In this document: positions 22,963-32,472 of the stretch, one piece after another
How positions within the stretch are numbered: the first letter of the stretch is position 1
How the letters are laid out: every line of letters starts with the position of its first letter
Origin: Actinomycetota bacterium
GTDB taxonomy: Bacteria > Actinomycetota > UBA4738
DNA: 40,696 nt
Assembly: GCA_005885015.1 (NCBI GenBank)
Contig: VAYG01000052.1
Coordinates: forward strand, 1 to 40,696
Direction: 5' to 3'
Notes under the pieces: generated by a model
Database searches by the model: none
What the model was told of the DNA's origin: nothing
What the model saw: the letters and a program-made list of their open reading frames with translations, nothing else
Made by a program: the position numbers and the translations under genes

Positions 22963-24720
22963 TCAGGGCCGGGACGGCGTCGCGGGGGTCTCCACCTTCC
23001 GCGCGTAGAGGTTTCCCAGCGCCAGGACATCCATCCTGGTCCGGCGGAACGTGTCCACGGCCTCCTGCGGCGTGCAGCAGATCGGCTCGTTCTCGTTGAA
23101 GGAGGTGTTGAGGAGGACCGGGACCCCCGTACGCCGGCCGAACGCCTCGAGGAGCTCGGCGTACAGCCGGTTCTGGGACGGGCGAACCGTCTGCACCCGG
23201 CCGGTCCCGTCGATGTGGGTGGGCGCCGGGATCTCCGACCGCTTGTCCCGCCGCACCGGGTACGCCATGAGCATGAACGGAGAAGGGTAGGCGTCCTCGA
23301 AGAACCGGCCCGTCTGGTCCTCGAGGATGGAGGGAGCGAACGGCCGGAACGGTTCGCGGTGCTTGATCCGCGAGTTCAGGACCTCCTTCATCTCGGGACG
23401 GCGGGGATCGGCCAGGATCGAGCGGTTGCCGAGGGCCCTGGGGCCGAACTCCATCCGTCCCTGGAACCATCCGACCACCCGGCCATCGGCCAGATCGCCG
23501 GCCGCGGTGGCCACGAGCCGGTCCCCATCCATCTCCGTGTAGGGCACGCCTCTGGATTCCAGGGCCACCCGGCAAGAGGCCTCGGTGAAGTCCGGACCGA
23601 GATAGGCATGGTCCATGACGTAGGTTCGCTTCCCCCCGAGGACCTGGTGATGCACGTAGGCCGCGGCCCCCAGCGATGTCCCGCCGTCGTGGGCGGCCGG
23701 CTGCACGAACACGTCGCGAAAACCTGTCGACGCCCGCACCCTCCCGTTCGCCACGCAGTTCAGGGCGACGCCTCCGGCCAGGCATACCGCGTCCGCCTCT
23801 GTCGTCCGGTGCAGATCGCCGAGCATCTGGAGGACGACCTCTTCCAGCCGTCGCTGCATCGAAGCGGCAACGTTCCGGTGGCGATCGTCCAGCGGTTCGG
23901 ACGGGTCGGTTCGGGGCGGCCCGAACAGCCGGGCCATCCCTTCGTCCCAGATCCGGGGCTCGGTGGGAGTCCCGCCCCTCCAGGCGATCGGCTGGATCTC
24001 CTTGAGGTGCCGGAAACAGGTCATGTCGAGCGCGAAGTGCATCGGATCGGACATCGAGATCACTCGCCGCATCTCCGCCATGTACTCCGGCTCCCCGTAC
24101 GCGGAGAGTCCCATCACCTTGTACTCGTCGCCGTGCTTGTGGAACCCGAGGTACTGGGTGAAGCCCAGGTAGAACCATCCGAGGGAGTGGGGGAAGTTGA
24201 CCTCGCCCTGGATGCGCAGACGCGATCCCTCGCCGACACCCCACATGGCCGAGACCATGTCCCCGATCCCGTCGAGGGAGAGCACCGCCGCCCGGTCGAA
24301 CGGGGACGGATAGAACGCGCTCCCGAGATGGGCGAGGTGGTGTTCCACGAGGTGGAGCTTCGCTCGGACTGACCGCGAGTCGATCCCCAGCCCCTCCGCC
24401 ATCGTGCCCTTCGCCCGGTAGAGGGCCAGGAGGTCTCCGCGCCTCGGGGCTTGGCGCCGGCCCGCCGAGGTCCGAACCGCGAAGCCGAGCTTTCGAAAGA
24501 GATTCGCCTGTGGCCTGCCGGATACCGCCACGTGATCGATGTCGCGGGCCTCGATGCCGGCCGCGTCGAGGCAATAGCGGATGGAGCCGTGCGGGAAGGC
24601 GACCTCGTACTTCTGGCGGGTGAACCGCTCCTCCTCCACCGCGGCCACCAGCTCGCCGTCCACGAGGAGCGCGGCGGAAGCGTTCGAGTGGTAGGCGTTG
24701 ATCCCGAGGACGATCATCAC
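22963..24720 (-). CDS. NodU/CmcH-type carbamoyltransferase
   Basis: 585 residues. It begins VLGINAYHSNASAALLVDGE and carries the Kae1/YrdC-like N-domain motifs HHLAHLGSAFYPSPFDRAAV and LSLDGIGDM. The ATP/metal-binding LAGGVALNCVANGR and PAAHDGGTSLGAA follow. The C-domain has GWFQGRMEFGPRALGNRSILADPR, FRPFAPSILEDQ and VPVLLNTSFNENEPIC. Enzymes of this group use carbamoyl phosphate and ATP to carbamoylate a hydroxyl on a sugar or antibiotic. Here, among glycosyltransferases and methyltransferases, the acceptor is probably a sugar of an envelope glycan. It diverges from the AftD-like gene by 72 bases. Confidence 0.93.
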   Translation of the reverse strand: MMIVLGINAYHSNASAALLVDGELVAAVEEERFTRQKYEVAFPHGSIRYCLDAAGIEARDIDHVAVSGRPQANLFRKLGFAVRTSAGRRQAPRRGDLLALYRAKGTMAEGLGIDSRSVRAKLHLVEHHLAHLGSAFYPSPFDRAAVLSLDGIGDMVSAMWGVGEGSRLRIQGEVNFPHSLGWFYLGFTQYLGFHKHGDEYKVMGLSAYGEPEYMAEMRRVISMSDPMHFALDMTCFRHLKEIQPIAWRGGTPTEPRIWDEGMARLFGPPRTDPSEPLDDRHRNVAASMQRRLEEVVLQMLGDLHRTTEADAVCLAGGVALNCVANGRVRASTGFRDVFVQPAAHDGGTSLGAAAYVHHQVLGGKRTYVMDHAYLGPDFTEASCRVALESRGVPYTEMDGDRLVATAAGDLADGRVVGWFQGRMEFGPRALGNRSILADPRRPEMKEVLNSRIKHREPFRPFAPSILEDQTGRFFEDAYPSPFMLMAYPVRRDKRSEIPAPTHIDGTGRVQTVRPSQNRLYAELLEAFGRRTGVPVLLNTSFNENEPICCTPQEAVDTFRRTRMDVLALGNLYARKVETPATPSRP

Positions 24721-24792
24721 GGATCGCTCCGGCCGGACCCCAGTGGCGCCCGCAGCCTTCCCTTGCGGCCGGGCGGTCGGCAGACTAGCAGA

Positions 24793-27700
24793 ATGCCTTC
24801 CTCAACCGAGGGACCGCGAGAGCCGCTCCACGCGGTTCCGGGGCCGCCCGGACACCCTGGGTCGACGGGCTCGCTCCACGCGCGCAGGTCCTGGCACCGA
24901 CGCCTCCCTCTCCACCCGCGGCGCGCGATCGCTGCCTTCCGGCCGCGGCCGTTGGCCCTCCACCGTGTCCCCCTCTTGTTCGTCCTCGGACTGGCCCTGC
25001 TGTCGGTGCCGATCCTCCTCCAGCCGGGCCGATACCTCGCGGACACCCACGACACCCTGTGGTTCGCCCCTGGCTGGTACCTGCGCCACTCGCTGAGCGT
25101 GTGGCAGGACTCCGCGTTCCTCCGGGGCCAACCGAGCCTCGCCCCGATGGCGGCGTTCGTCTGGGCGCTGCGCTCCCTGGGTTTCTCCCTGTGGTTGGTC
25201 CAGCGCCTCTGGTACGGGGTCCTGATGGCCACGGCCGGCGTAGGGGCGGCCCTCCTCGTTCACCAACTGCATCCGCGGCTGCCTTCGATCGGCGCGCTGG
25301 CCGCGGGTCTCTTCTACGCGATCACGCCCTACGCGCTCGCGTACGGGCTGCTGTTCAGCCCGGCGTTCGTTCCCTACGCCCTCCTTCCCGTGCTGCTCCT
25401 GGTCACCGCTCGATGGCTTCCCCGGCGAGGGCTGACGGGTCCCGCCCTGTTCGGGCTCGTGGTGTTCGCCATGGGAGGAGGGAACGGCGCGCCTCAGCTC
25501 CTGGTCCTGCTGACGGTCGGCGCCTACGTGGTGTGGGTGGTCGGGGTGGAGCGAACCGTGGGGGTCCGGCGGGCGCTCGCCTTCGTCGTCCCCGCGCTGG
25601 CTTTCGCCGCCGCCATGAGCGCCTACTGGATCTTCTCGGGCTCACCGAAAGAGGCGGCCAATGCGCTCGCCTACAGCGAGCAGCCCCCGGTGATCAACGG
25701 CGCCTCGAGCTACGCAGAGTCGATCCGGGGGCTCGGATTCTGGCAGTTCTACGGAGGTGATGCCTACGGTCCGTGGATCCCGGCCGTGCGCAGCTTCGTG
25801 ACATCGCCCGGCCTGGTCCTGGCCGGCTTCATCCTGCCCGTCGCCGCTGTGGCCACAGCGTGGCTCAGCCGGTGGCGGACGCGGCTCCTCTTCCTGTTCC
25901 TGGCCCTGGGCTCGGTCGTCTGGATGGCCGGGATCTTCCCGGTCGGCACGTCGACGCCGTTCGGACGATCGTTGTCTTTCGCCTACCGCCACATCCGCCT
26001 CGTCGCCGGGCTGCGGACCACCTACAAGGTCGGCATGGTGCTGGAGCTCTGCCTGGCTCTCCTGGCGGGGATCGGGCTCGGCGAGCTCTGGAGCCGGTTG
26101 GAGGCGCGGCCCGGCGCACGACGGTGGCGCGGCGCGGCCGCGGCGGCGGCCGCGGTGGTGATCCTGGCCGCCGCCTCCCCGGTTTGGACCGGGAGCTACG
26201 CCGCGCCTCGGAGTGCCAGGGCCATCCCCGACTACTGGAAGGACGCGCTTCGGTTCGAGCAGGGCCGGTCGATGGACCACCGGACGTTCTTCGCCCCAGG
26301 GACGCTGTTCCCCGTGTACCGCTGGGGAGGGCTGATGGAGGGCGTCGGACAGTCGGCTCCGCAGATCTCGCCGGTGTCGGCGTGGCCGTTCCCGGTCGAC
26401 TACCACTACGAGACGAATCTCCTGGCGGCGGTGGAACGCTCCTACCAGAACGGATTCCATGCGCGCCGAACGGCGGATCTCCTTCGTTATCTCGGGGTTC
26501 GCGACGTCGTGCTCCAGAACGACCTGGACTGGCAGCGGAGCGAAACCGCCAGGCCGGCCGACGTGGAACGGCTCGCCCGGGACCGGTCGCTGGAGCCGGT
26601 CACGTCGTTCGGGCCGGTCGGCCGTTACACCGCCGTCTCGGGGAGCGGTAGCCCGGTCGATGCCCAGCTCCGGGCGGCGCGCGGCCTCCCTCCCGTCCAG
26701 GTGCTTGCCGTCCCCGAGCCCAGGCCGGTCACCAGGGCGGAGTCGGGCGCCCCCATCGTGGTGAGCGGAGACGGGTACGGGTTGGCCACCCTGGCCGGCC
26801 TGGGATACCTGGAAGGGAGCCCGCCGGTCCTGTACTCGGGCGCGCTGGACCCGATGACCCTCCGGACCCTGGCCGCGGACCGTCCCATGTTCGTCGTGAC
26901 GGACTCGAACCGCCGGGCGGCCACGGACTTCAGCACCGCCCGCGGCGACCACGGGTACACGCTCGCTCCGGGAGAAGGGGGCGCGGCCACCGGCTACGGC
27001 CTCTTCGGGAACCGGCTTCACTCGCAGTCGGTGGCCGCGTTCGACGGCGTGCGATCGGTGACGGCGAGCCCCTCGGCCCCGCCGTTCGGCGGCCAGGCAG
27101 CCTTCGCGCCCTCGAACGCCTTCGACGAGGATCCCCGGACCTGGTGGCTCGTCGGCGCCTTCGGCGATCCCGTGGGGTCATGGGTCCAGGTCACGTTCGA
27201 TCGCCCGCGTTCCCTGTCGTCGGTGCACCTCGGGGTCCCGCCATTGGAGCTCGGACGGAGGGTGAGCGCCGCGCGCCTGTCCTTCTCCGACGGAAGTTCC
27301 GTCCTCGTCCCCGTGGGACCGTCCGGAGCAACGGCGACGTTCTCCCCACGCGTCTCGACGTCGCTGCGGGTGGAGATCGCCGGCGTGCAGGGGCCGGATC
27401 CGACGGGCGTCGGCTTCACCGACATCAGCATCCCGGGAGTGGTGGCCCGCCGCATGGTCAGGGTCCCGGACGACCTGACCAGGATGGCCCGAGATCCCGC
27501 CGTGCTGGCCATGATGGCCTCCTCCGACCTGGCATTCGTTTTCGAGCGGGCCCGAAGCGGCTCACAGTTCCTTCCCGACGAGGAGCAGGGGATCCTTCGA
27601 AGGTTCGACGTGCCCGTGAGCCGGACCTTCTCCCTTTCGGGCGTGGCCCGGCTCGACCGGGGCGCGCCCGACGAGGAGATCGACCGGCTCGTGCGCGGAC

Positions 27701-28674
27701 CCGGGCCGGTCTCCGCATCATCTTCGAGCCGCTTCCTGGACGATCCGGCGCTCCGGGCGAGCGCAGCGCTCGACGGGAATCCGGACACCGCCTGGGTGCC
27801 TGCCGGTACGGTCGGACAATGGATCCGGGTCACCTTCCCTCGACGGCGGCTCGATCGATTCGGCATGGAGGCCCAGTCGATGCCGGGACGGACCCCCATC
27901 AGCCAGATCCGGGTCGCTTTTCCGGACGGCTCCTCCTTCACCAGGCCGGTCCCTCCGAACGGCCGGCTCGAGGTTCGATTCGCCGCTCGCGCAACGTCGT
28001 CGGTCACCATCGCCGTCACGGGGGTGGCCTACGCCGGCCAGGGACCGCCCCCGCCCGTAGGGATCGCGGAGGTCCGGATCCCCGGCGTTTCGATCCCCGC
28101 CGCGCCGCGGCGGGCGGCCGCGCCCTGCATGGCCGGTCCCGCGTTCACCATCGACGGGAGGCCGGTGCCGATCCGGCTCCAGGGATCGATCGGGGCGCTC
28201 CTGGACGGCCGGCAGCTGAAGCTCTCCGCGTGCCGCGACGCGCTCGCCCTCGGACCGGGCCGCCATGACCTCGTGGCGGCGGGGGCGCTCCAGCCGGACA
28301 CGCTGGTCCTGGCCTCTCGAGGAACCGCCCCCAGGCCGGCGATATCGGGGCCTCCCGCGACCTCGGTCCACGCTCGGCCCGACGGTGGCTACGACATCGA
28401 CGTGGCCGGGGCCGCCGCCCCCTTCTACCTGGTCACCGGGCAGGACTGGGATCCCGGATGGACCGCCACCATCCAGGGAACGTCCCTGGGCCGGCCCATC
28501 ATCCTGGACGGGTACGCGGCCGGCTGGCGGGTCGACCGGGCGGGCTCATACCTGACCCGCATCCGGTACAAGCCCCAGCGCAGGTACGAGGCCGCATTGG
28601 CGCTGTCGGCGGCGGCGTTCCTGATCGCCATCGCCATCGTGGGATGGTCCCGCCGCCCCCGGAGGAAAGCGTGA
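24793..28674 (+). CDS. AftD-like alpha-(1->3)-arabinofuranosyltransferase (GT-C) with discoidin-like domains
   Basis: 1293 residues from ATG 24793. A basic, Pro-rich N-terminus is followed by about ten membrane helices (about 55-470). An acidic lumenal motif, LADTHDTLWFAPGW, lies after the first helix, as expected for GT-C enzymes using decaprenyl-phosphate sugars. YRHIRLVAGLRTTYKVGMVLELC resembles the 'R.P.KF' helix of AftD. The large outer part contains two beta-sandwich carbohydrate-binding (F5/8C-like) domains, about 755-885 (AFAPSNAFDEDPRTWW) and 973-1100 (ASAALDGNPDTAW), and a final membrane helix before the basic C-terminus. AftD branches arabinan in mycobacteria; the polymer here is unknown. 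A small membrane protein gene overlaps its stop. Confidence 0.85.
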   Translation: MPSSTEGPREPLHAVPGPPGHPGSTGSLHARRSWHRRLPLHPRRAIAAFRPRPLALHRVPLLFVLGLALLSVPILLQPGRYLADTHDTLWFAPGWYLRHSLSVWQDSAFLRGQPSLAPMAAFVWALRSLGFSLWLVQRLWYGVLMATAGVGAALLVHQLHPRLPSIGALAAGLFYAITPYALAYGLLFSPAFVPYALLPVLLLVTARWLPRRGLTGPALFGLVVFAMGGGNGAPQLLVLLTVGAYVVWVVGVERTVGVRRALAFVVPALAFAAAMSAYWIFSGSPKEAANALAYSEQPPVINGASSYAESIRGLGFWQFYGGDAYGPWIPAVRSFVTSPGLVLAGFILPVAAVATAWLSRWRTRLLFLFLALGSVVWMAGIFPVGTSTPFGRSLSFAYRHIRLVAGLRTTYKVGMVLELCLALLAGIGLGELWSRLEARPGARRWRGAAAAAAAVVILAAASPVWTGSYAAPRSARAIPDYWKDALRFEQGRSMDHRTFFAPGTLFPVYRWGGLMEGVGQSAPQISPVSAWPFPVDYHYETNLLAAVERSYQNGFHARRTADLLRYLGVRDVVLQNDLDWQRSETARPADVERLARDRSLEPVTSFGPVGRYTAVSGSGSPVDAQLRAARGLPPVQVLAVPEPRPVTRAESGAPIVVSGDGYGLATLAGLGYLEGSPPVLYSGALDPMTLRTLAADRPMFVVTDSNRRAATDFSTARGDHGYTLAPGEGGAATGYGLFGNRLHSQSVAAFDGVRSVTASPSAPPFGGQAAFAPSNAFDEDPRTWWLVGAFGDPVGSWVQVTFDRPRSLSSVHLGVPPLELGRRVSAARLSFSDGSSVLVPVGPSGATATFSPRVSTSLRVEIAGVQGPDPTGVGFTDISIPGVVARRMVRVPDDLTRMARDPAVLAMMASSDLAFVFERARSGSQFLPDEEQGILRRFDVPVSRTFSLSGVARLDRGAPDEEIDRLVRGPGPVSASSSSRFLDDPALRASAALDGNPDTAWVPAGTVGQWIRVTFPRRRLDRFGMEAQSMPGRTPISQIRVAFPDGSSFTRPVPPNGRLEVRFAARATSSVTIAVTGVAYAGQGPPPPVGIAEVRIPGVSIPAAPRRAAAPCMAGPAFTIDGRPVPIRLQGSIGALLDGRQLKLSACRDALALGPGRHDLVAAGALQPDTLVLASRGTAPRPAISGPPATSVHARPDGGYDIDVAGAAAPFYLVTGQDWDPGWTATIQGTSLGRPIILDGYAAGWRVDRAGSYLTRIRYKPQRRYEAALALSAAAFLIAIAIVGWSRRPRRKA

Positions 28675-28997
28675 GGACCCGGCGGGCGATGGTCGGGGTC
28701 GTCTACCTGGCACTGCTCTGGTTCTTCGGAGGCAAGTACGGTGCCGCCGTGGGGATCGCCGTGCTCGCCGCGGACCTCGCCGGAGTGCCCCGCCGGGCCA
28801 TCTGGATCGCGTCGATGGCGTTCCTGGCCCAGGGCGTGCCCCGGTCGCCGGTGGTCGGCTCGAACTTCGGGACCGATCACCTGGTCGCGCACGTCCTGGT
28901 GGGGATCGGTCTGGCCGCCGCGGCCTACGCCGGGCTCCGCGAGCTCCTGGAGCCGCCGGCCGGTGGAAGGCCGCGGCGAGCTCACCCCGAACGCTGA
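28671..28997 (+). CDS. Small membrane protein coupled to the AftD-like gene
   Basis: 108 residues. The GTG at 28671 overlaps the AftD-like stop as GTGA, with a strong GGAGG five bases before it, inside the end of the upstream gene. Hydrophobic stretches at about 6-30 (VGVVYLALLWFFGGKYGAAV), 38-55 and 65-88 (VAHVLVGIGLAAAAYAGLRE) predict two or three membrane helices with a charged tail. I do not recognise the family. The tight coupling argues for a partner or subunit of the AftD-like enzyme. Its last 16 bases overlap the convergent methyltransferase gene. Confidence 0.75.
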   Translation: MRTRRAMVGVVYLALLWFFGGKYGAAVGIAVLAADLAGVPRRAIWIASMAFLAQGVPRSPVVGSNFGTDHLVAHVLVGIGLAAAAYAGLRELLEPPAGGRPRRAHPER

Positions 28998-29656
28998 GGA
29001 GGCTCCCACCCGGCGGGACGCTGCACGACGACCGCGCAATTCCACATCGCGATCTCCCGGAGCCCGGGGACCCGGGCCACGAACCCGAGGGAGGGCCAAT
29101 ACCTCGGCGCGACCTGCCGGACCTTCAGTCCGCTCGCCCGCAATCGCCGCAACGTCTCTCCGACGTGGACCACGAAGAGGGTCCGCCCGGGGAGGTTCGC
29201 CGGTTCCCGTCCGTGCAGCGCCCGGTACACGCGAGTCCCCGCGCGAGGACCCAGGTAGTGGAACGGGCTCATCTCGTGGCCTCCCCACGGCGACAGCCAG
29301 TTCGTCCACGAGACATAGATGGCGCCACCCGGCCGGCAGGTCCGGGCCAGCTCGAGGACGATCGTCATCGGATCGGGGACGTGCTCGAGGACGTTCGAGC
29401 ACAAGACGGCGTCGAAGGCGCCGTCACGGAACGGGAGGCGCTCGCCCCGGCCCATGACGAACGGCGTGCGGGTCACGCCGGGCCCCCACCCATCCTCGAC
29501 GTCGAGAGCCACGACGGTGGCACCCGCCCCGGCCAGCGCCTCCGCCATCGCCCCGATCCCCGCGCCCACGTCGAGCCACCGGCATCCCTCGATGGGGAGG
29601 CGGCATCGGCGGGCGTGCTCCAGCGTGGCCTCGGCCACAGCCCGGTAGAAGGGCAC
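28982..29656 (-). CDS. Class I SAM-dependent methyltransferase
   Basis: 224 residues from GTG 29656. Motifs are WLDVGAGIGAMAEALAGAG, VVALDVEDGWG, LPFRDGAFDAVLCSNVLEH and CRPGGAIYVSWTNWLSP, a Methyltransf_11-type enzyme. The frame stays open upstream to a TAA near 29749 and translates plausibly (RKERGWIPRTTRIFRL, then AFSLGSDPV). No ATG, GTG or TTG is in that stretch, so either the short form is right or a rare start such as ATC is used. The glycan neighbourhood suggests sugar O-methylation. It converges on the small membrane protein gene with a 16-base overlap. Confidence 0.82.
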   Translation of the reverse strand: MPFYRAVAEATLEHARRCRLPIEGCRWLDVGAGIGAMAEALAGAGATVVALDVEDGWGPGVTRTPFVMGRGERLPFRDGAFDAVLCSNVLEHVPDPMTIVLELARTCRPGGAIYVSWTNWLSPWGGHEMSPFHYLGPRAGTRVYRALHGREPANLPGRTLFVVHVGETLRRLRASGLKVRQVAPRYWPSLGFVARVPGLREIAMWNCAVVVQRPAGWEPPQRSG

Positions 29657-29723
29657 CGGATCACTTCCCAGCGAGAAGGCCAGCCGGAAGATCCGCGTCG
29701 TGCGGGGGATCCATCCACGTTCC

Positions 29724-29753
29724 TTGCGCGAGTTCCCGGCGATGACTTAGCGT
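29724..29753 (+). promoter_or_regulatory. Candidate promoter for the DUF3068 gene
   Basis: TTGCGC (29724-29729) and TAGCGT (29748-29753) are separated by 18 bases, a fair vegetative sigma pattern. The GTG of the DUF3068 gene lies 43 bases downstream of the -10. Weak elements; judged by eye only. Confidence 0.35.
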
Positions 29754-29796
29754 ATCGAGTCGCTCTGCCCGAGCGAGCACCAACCCAGGGGGGGAA

Positions 29797-30708
29797 GTGC
29801 GGAGGACACTCGGCTACATCGCATTCACGCTCGGCTGCCTGCTCATCTTCACGGCCCCCCTGATGCGCTGGTACGCGCTCCCGCGGGTGGAGAAGGCGCC
29901 CTACGACGTCGACGAGAAGACCGTCTCGCTCGGGTCTGGCCAGTATTTCAGCCCGGCGACCTTCTCACTGGTCGGTCCGGTTCCCGTGCAGAACACCCAG
30001 ACGGCGAAGGGGATCCCCGCGAAGAGCAACCATCGGGTGGCCGTGATCAACTTGTTCTCTCGGACGGTCGATCTTGTGAACGACGTCGGCATGGATTACA
30101 CGAACGACGTCTTCGCGTTCGACCGCAACACGGGGTTCGCCGTCCACTGCTGCGACGAGCAGCCCCGGCACGCCGGATACACGCTCAAGCTTCCATTCAA
30201 CATCGACAAGTCACGCGCGTATCCGTTCTGGGACACCACCGCCAAGGCGGCCATCCCCGTGCGGTACGTCCGAACCGAGGAGGTGGCCGGGCTCCAGGCG
30301 TACGTGTTCCAGAGCTACGTCGACGACATGGCGATCGGCACACTCGAGATCCCGGCCTCCTTCGACAACGGGCCCGACGACGAGAACATCACCGCCACGC
30401 GGCATTACCGGGCCACGACGACGTTGTGGGTGGAGCCGTTCACCGGGGCCATCCTCAAGGGCGGGCAGGTGGCCGCGCAGTGGGTCACCAACCCGCAGGG
30501 GAAGTTCATCATGCCGCTCGCCTTCACCGACCTCTTGAACGACCGGGCGAGCGTGGAGCGCACGGCCAAGAAGATCCGCGACAAGCTGTTCCAGCTTCGA
30601 TTCGTCGACTTCTGGTTCCCGGTCATCGGGCCGCTGGTGGGGCTGGTGCTCCTGGCCCTGTCGGCGGTCCTGCTGCGCCGTCCTCGAGCCCGGCGGGCCG
30701 GAGCCTGA
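29797..30708 (+). CDS. DUF3068 (PorA-family label) membrane-anchored protein
   Basis: 303 residues, GTG start behind a G-rich ribosome site (29788-29794). One membrane helix at the N-terminus (about 5-24) and one at the C-terminus (about 272-295) enclose an outer beta-rich domain. That domain contains DVFAFDRNTGFAVHCCDEQP, YPFWDTTAKAAIPVRY and TTLWVEPFTGAILKGGQV, the DUF3068 pattern. Databases now often label this family as PorA-like porins, but two helices and an outer domain argue against a pore as such. It is followed by the GT-C-like gene, with the next possible start (CTG 30705) overlapping its stop. A role in envelope glycan or lipid handling is inferred from context. Confidence 0.82.
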   Translation: MRRTLGYIAFTLGCLLIFTAPLMRWYALPRVEKAPYDVDEKTVSLGSGQYFSPATFSLVGPVPVQNTQTAKGIPAKSNHRVAVINLFSRTVDLVNDVGMDYTNDVFAFDRNTGFAVHCCDEQPRHAGYTLKLPFNIDKSRAYPFWDTTAKAAIPVRYVRTEEVAGLQAYVFQSYVDDMAIGTLEIPASFDNGPDDENITATRHYRATTTLWVEPFTGAILKGGQVAAQWVTNPQGKFIMPLAFTDLLNDRASVERTAKKIRDKLFQLRFVDFWFPVIGPLVGLVLLALSAVLLRRPRARRAGA

Positions 30709-32472
30709 CGACCGCACTCCGCCGCCACGCGGTCGAGCTGGCCGCGGTGGCGCTGGCGTTGCTCGTCACCATCCCGCTCCTCGCTCCCGGCTTCGTCCTT
30801 TCCTACGACATGGTGTTCGTCCCCCGTCTCCCCTTCTCCTCGGCCCTCCTCGGGATCTCCCGGCTGCCCGCCCGCACCGTTCCCTCGGACCTCGGCGTCG
30901 CGGTGCTGTCCCGGGCGCTGTCGGGCCAGGTCGTGGAGAAGCTCGCCCTGGTGGGGATCTTCCTCCTCGGCATGCTGGGAGCCGCCCGCCTCATCCCCTC
31001 GGCGCGGCCGGCCGCTCGGGTGGGGGCCGGAGTCCTCTACGTGTGGAACCCGTTCCTGTACGAGCGGCTCCTGCTGGGGCACTGGGCGTTGCTGTTGGGC
31101 TATGCCCTGCTCCCGTGGGTGGCGCGGGCGGCGGTCGAGGTCCGGGAGGGCCGGGACCGGGCCGGGTGGCGGCTGTTCCTGGCCGTCACCGCCGCCGGGG
31201 TGGCGAGCCCCCATCCTCGTCTTTCCCCCCTGGCCCGAGGGGGGCCGCCGGGTCCGGTCCAACATCTTCCTGGTGGGGGGCATCGCCGTTGCGTCCAACC
31301 TCCCCTGGTTGATCCCTTCGCTCCTCCGCCCACCGCAACCGGGGCCGGCCTCGCTCGGCCTGGCGGCGTTCCGGGCCCGGGCCGACTCCCCGCTCGGCCT
31401 GATCGGCAGCTTGCTCTCACTCGGGGGGCTGTGGCGCACCGACCTGGCACCACCGGGACGAGCAGGCTGGTGGTGGATCCCCGCGTTCGCCCTGATCCTT
31501 GCGTTCGTCGTCCTGGGATGGATGGCACTGAGGCGACGGTGGCCGGCGGGTGTGTCGTGGGGCCTGCTCGCGGCGGGGCTCCTTGGATTCTTCCTGGCGG
31601 CCGCCCCCTCCCTTCCCGGAGCGCGCCCGGCCGTCCTGTGGATGATCCGCACGCTCCCAGGGGGAGCGATGTTCCGCGACTCCCAGAAGTTCGTGATGCT
31701 GCTGGCCCCCGGGCTCGCCGTCGGGTTCGGCCTGGGGATCGAGGTTGCCCTGGGAGCGCTGGCCTCGAGGGCGACCTCGAGCCGGCGGTGGAGCGGACTG
31801 GCCGCGGTGGCCCTGCCGATCCTGCCGGTCGCCCTCGCTCCTTCCCTGGCGTGGGGGGCCGCAGGCCGGCTGTCGACGGCCGGCTATCCGCCGTCGTGGA
31901 CCGCGGCTCAGCGGACGATGTCCGCCGACCCCGTCCCCGGCGCCGTCCTGGCCCTTCCTTGGCATGCGTACCTCCCGTTCATCTGGAACCACGGTCGCGT
32001 CGTCCACCAGCCGGCGCTCGAATACTTCACCCGCCCGGTCGTGGCCAGCTCGGCCCTGGAGCTGGGCCAGGCGACGATCCCCGACGAGGACCCCTGGTCG
32101 GCACTGGCCGGGGCGGTCGTCCTCGACGGCGGACCCTTGGAGGCACACCTGCCGTCCCTCGGCGTTCGCTACGTCCTGCTGTTCAAGGAGGCGGATTGGC
32201 CAGCGCTCAGGCCCAGGACCGCGGGCCTCGTCCCCGTCCTGGACACGGGCGATCTGGTTCTGTACCGAGGGCCCCCTCCAACCCGCGTCCCCTCGTTCCC
32301 CAGGCCGCCCGCGATCCCCGTGCTGGCTGCGGACGCCGTCTTCGCCGTGCTCGTGGCCGTCGCGGCGCTGCAAGTACGCAGGAGACGGCTTGGCTCGCCC
32401 GCCTTGACCGCCAAGTTACCGCAGAGTAAGAATCCCCCCTCGACCCGAGCCCACAAGGGGGGGAGCGTATGA
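30705..32472 (+). pseudogene. Polytopic GT-C-like membrane protein, reading frame broken near 31206-31215
   Basis: The N-terminal part reads in one frame (VTIPLLAPGFVLSYDMVFVP, LYVWNPFLYERLLLGHWALL, GWRLFLAVTAAGVASP). The C-terminal part reads in the +1 frame (FPPWPEGGRRVRSNIFLVGG, SNLPWLIPSLL, GGAMFRDSQKFVMLLAPGLA) to the stop at 32472. The switch falls at a C-rich stretch. At the join a membrane helix is too short, so about 10-15 residues seem to be missing besides the frameshift. The start may be CTG 30705 (overlapping the DUF3068 stop as CTGA) or GTG 30747, which would cut into the first helix. The stop overlaps the next gene as ATGA. It may be a real pseudogene, a strain variant or an assembly error. 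The DSQKF block recalls AftD/GT-C proteins. Confidence 0.75.

Noticed and set aside
31200..31260. Programmed frameshift in the GT-C-like gene
   Set aside because: No slippery heptamer with a downstream structure was recognised, and a membrane helix appears shortened as well, which a simple slip would not explain.
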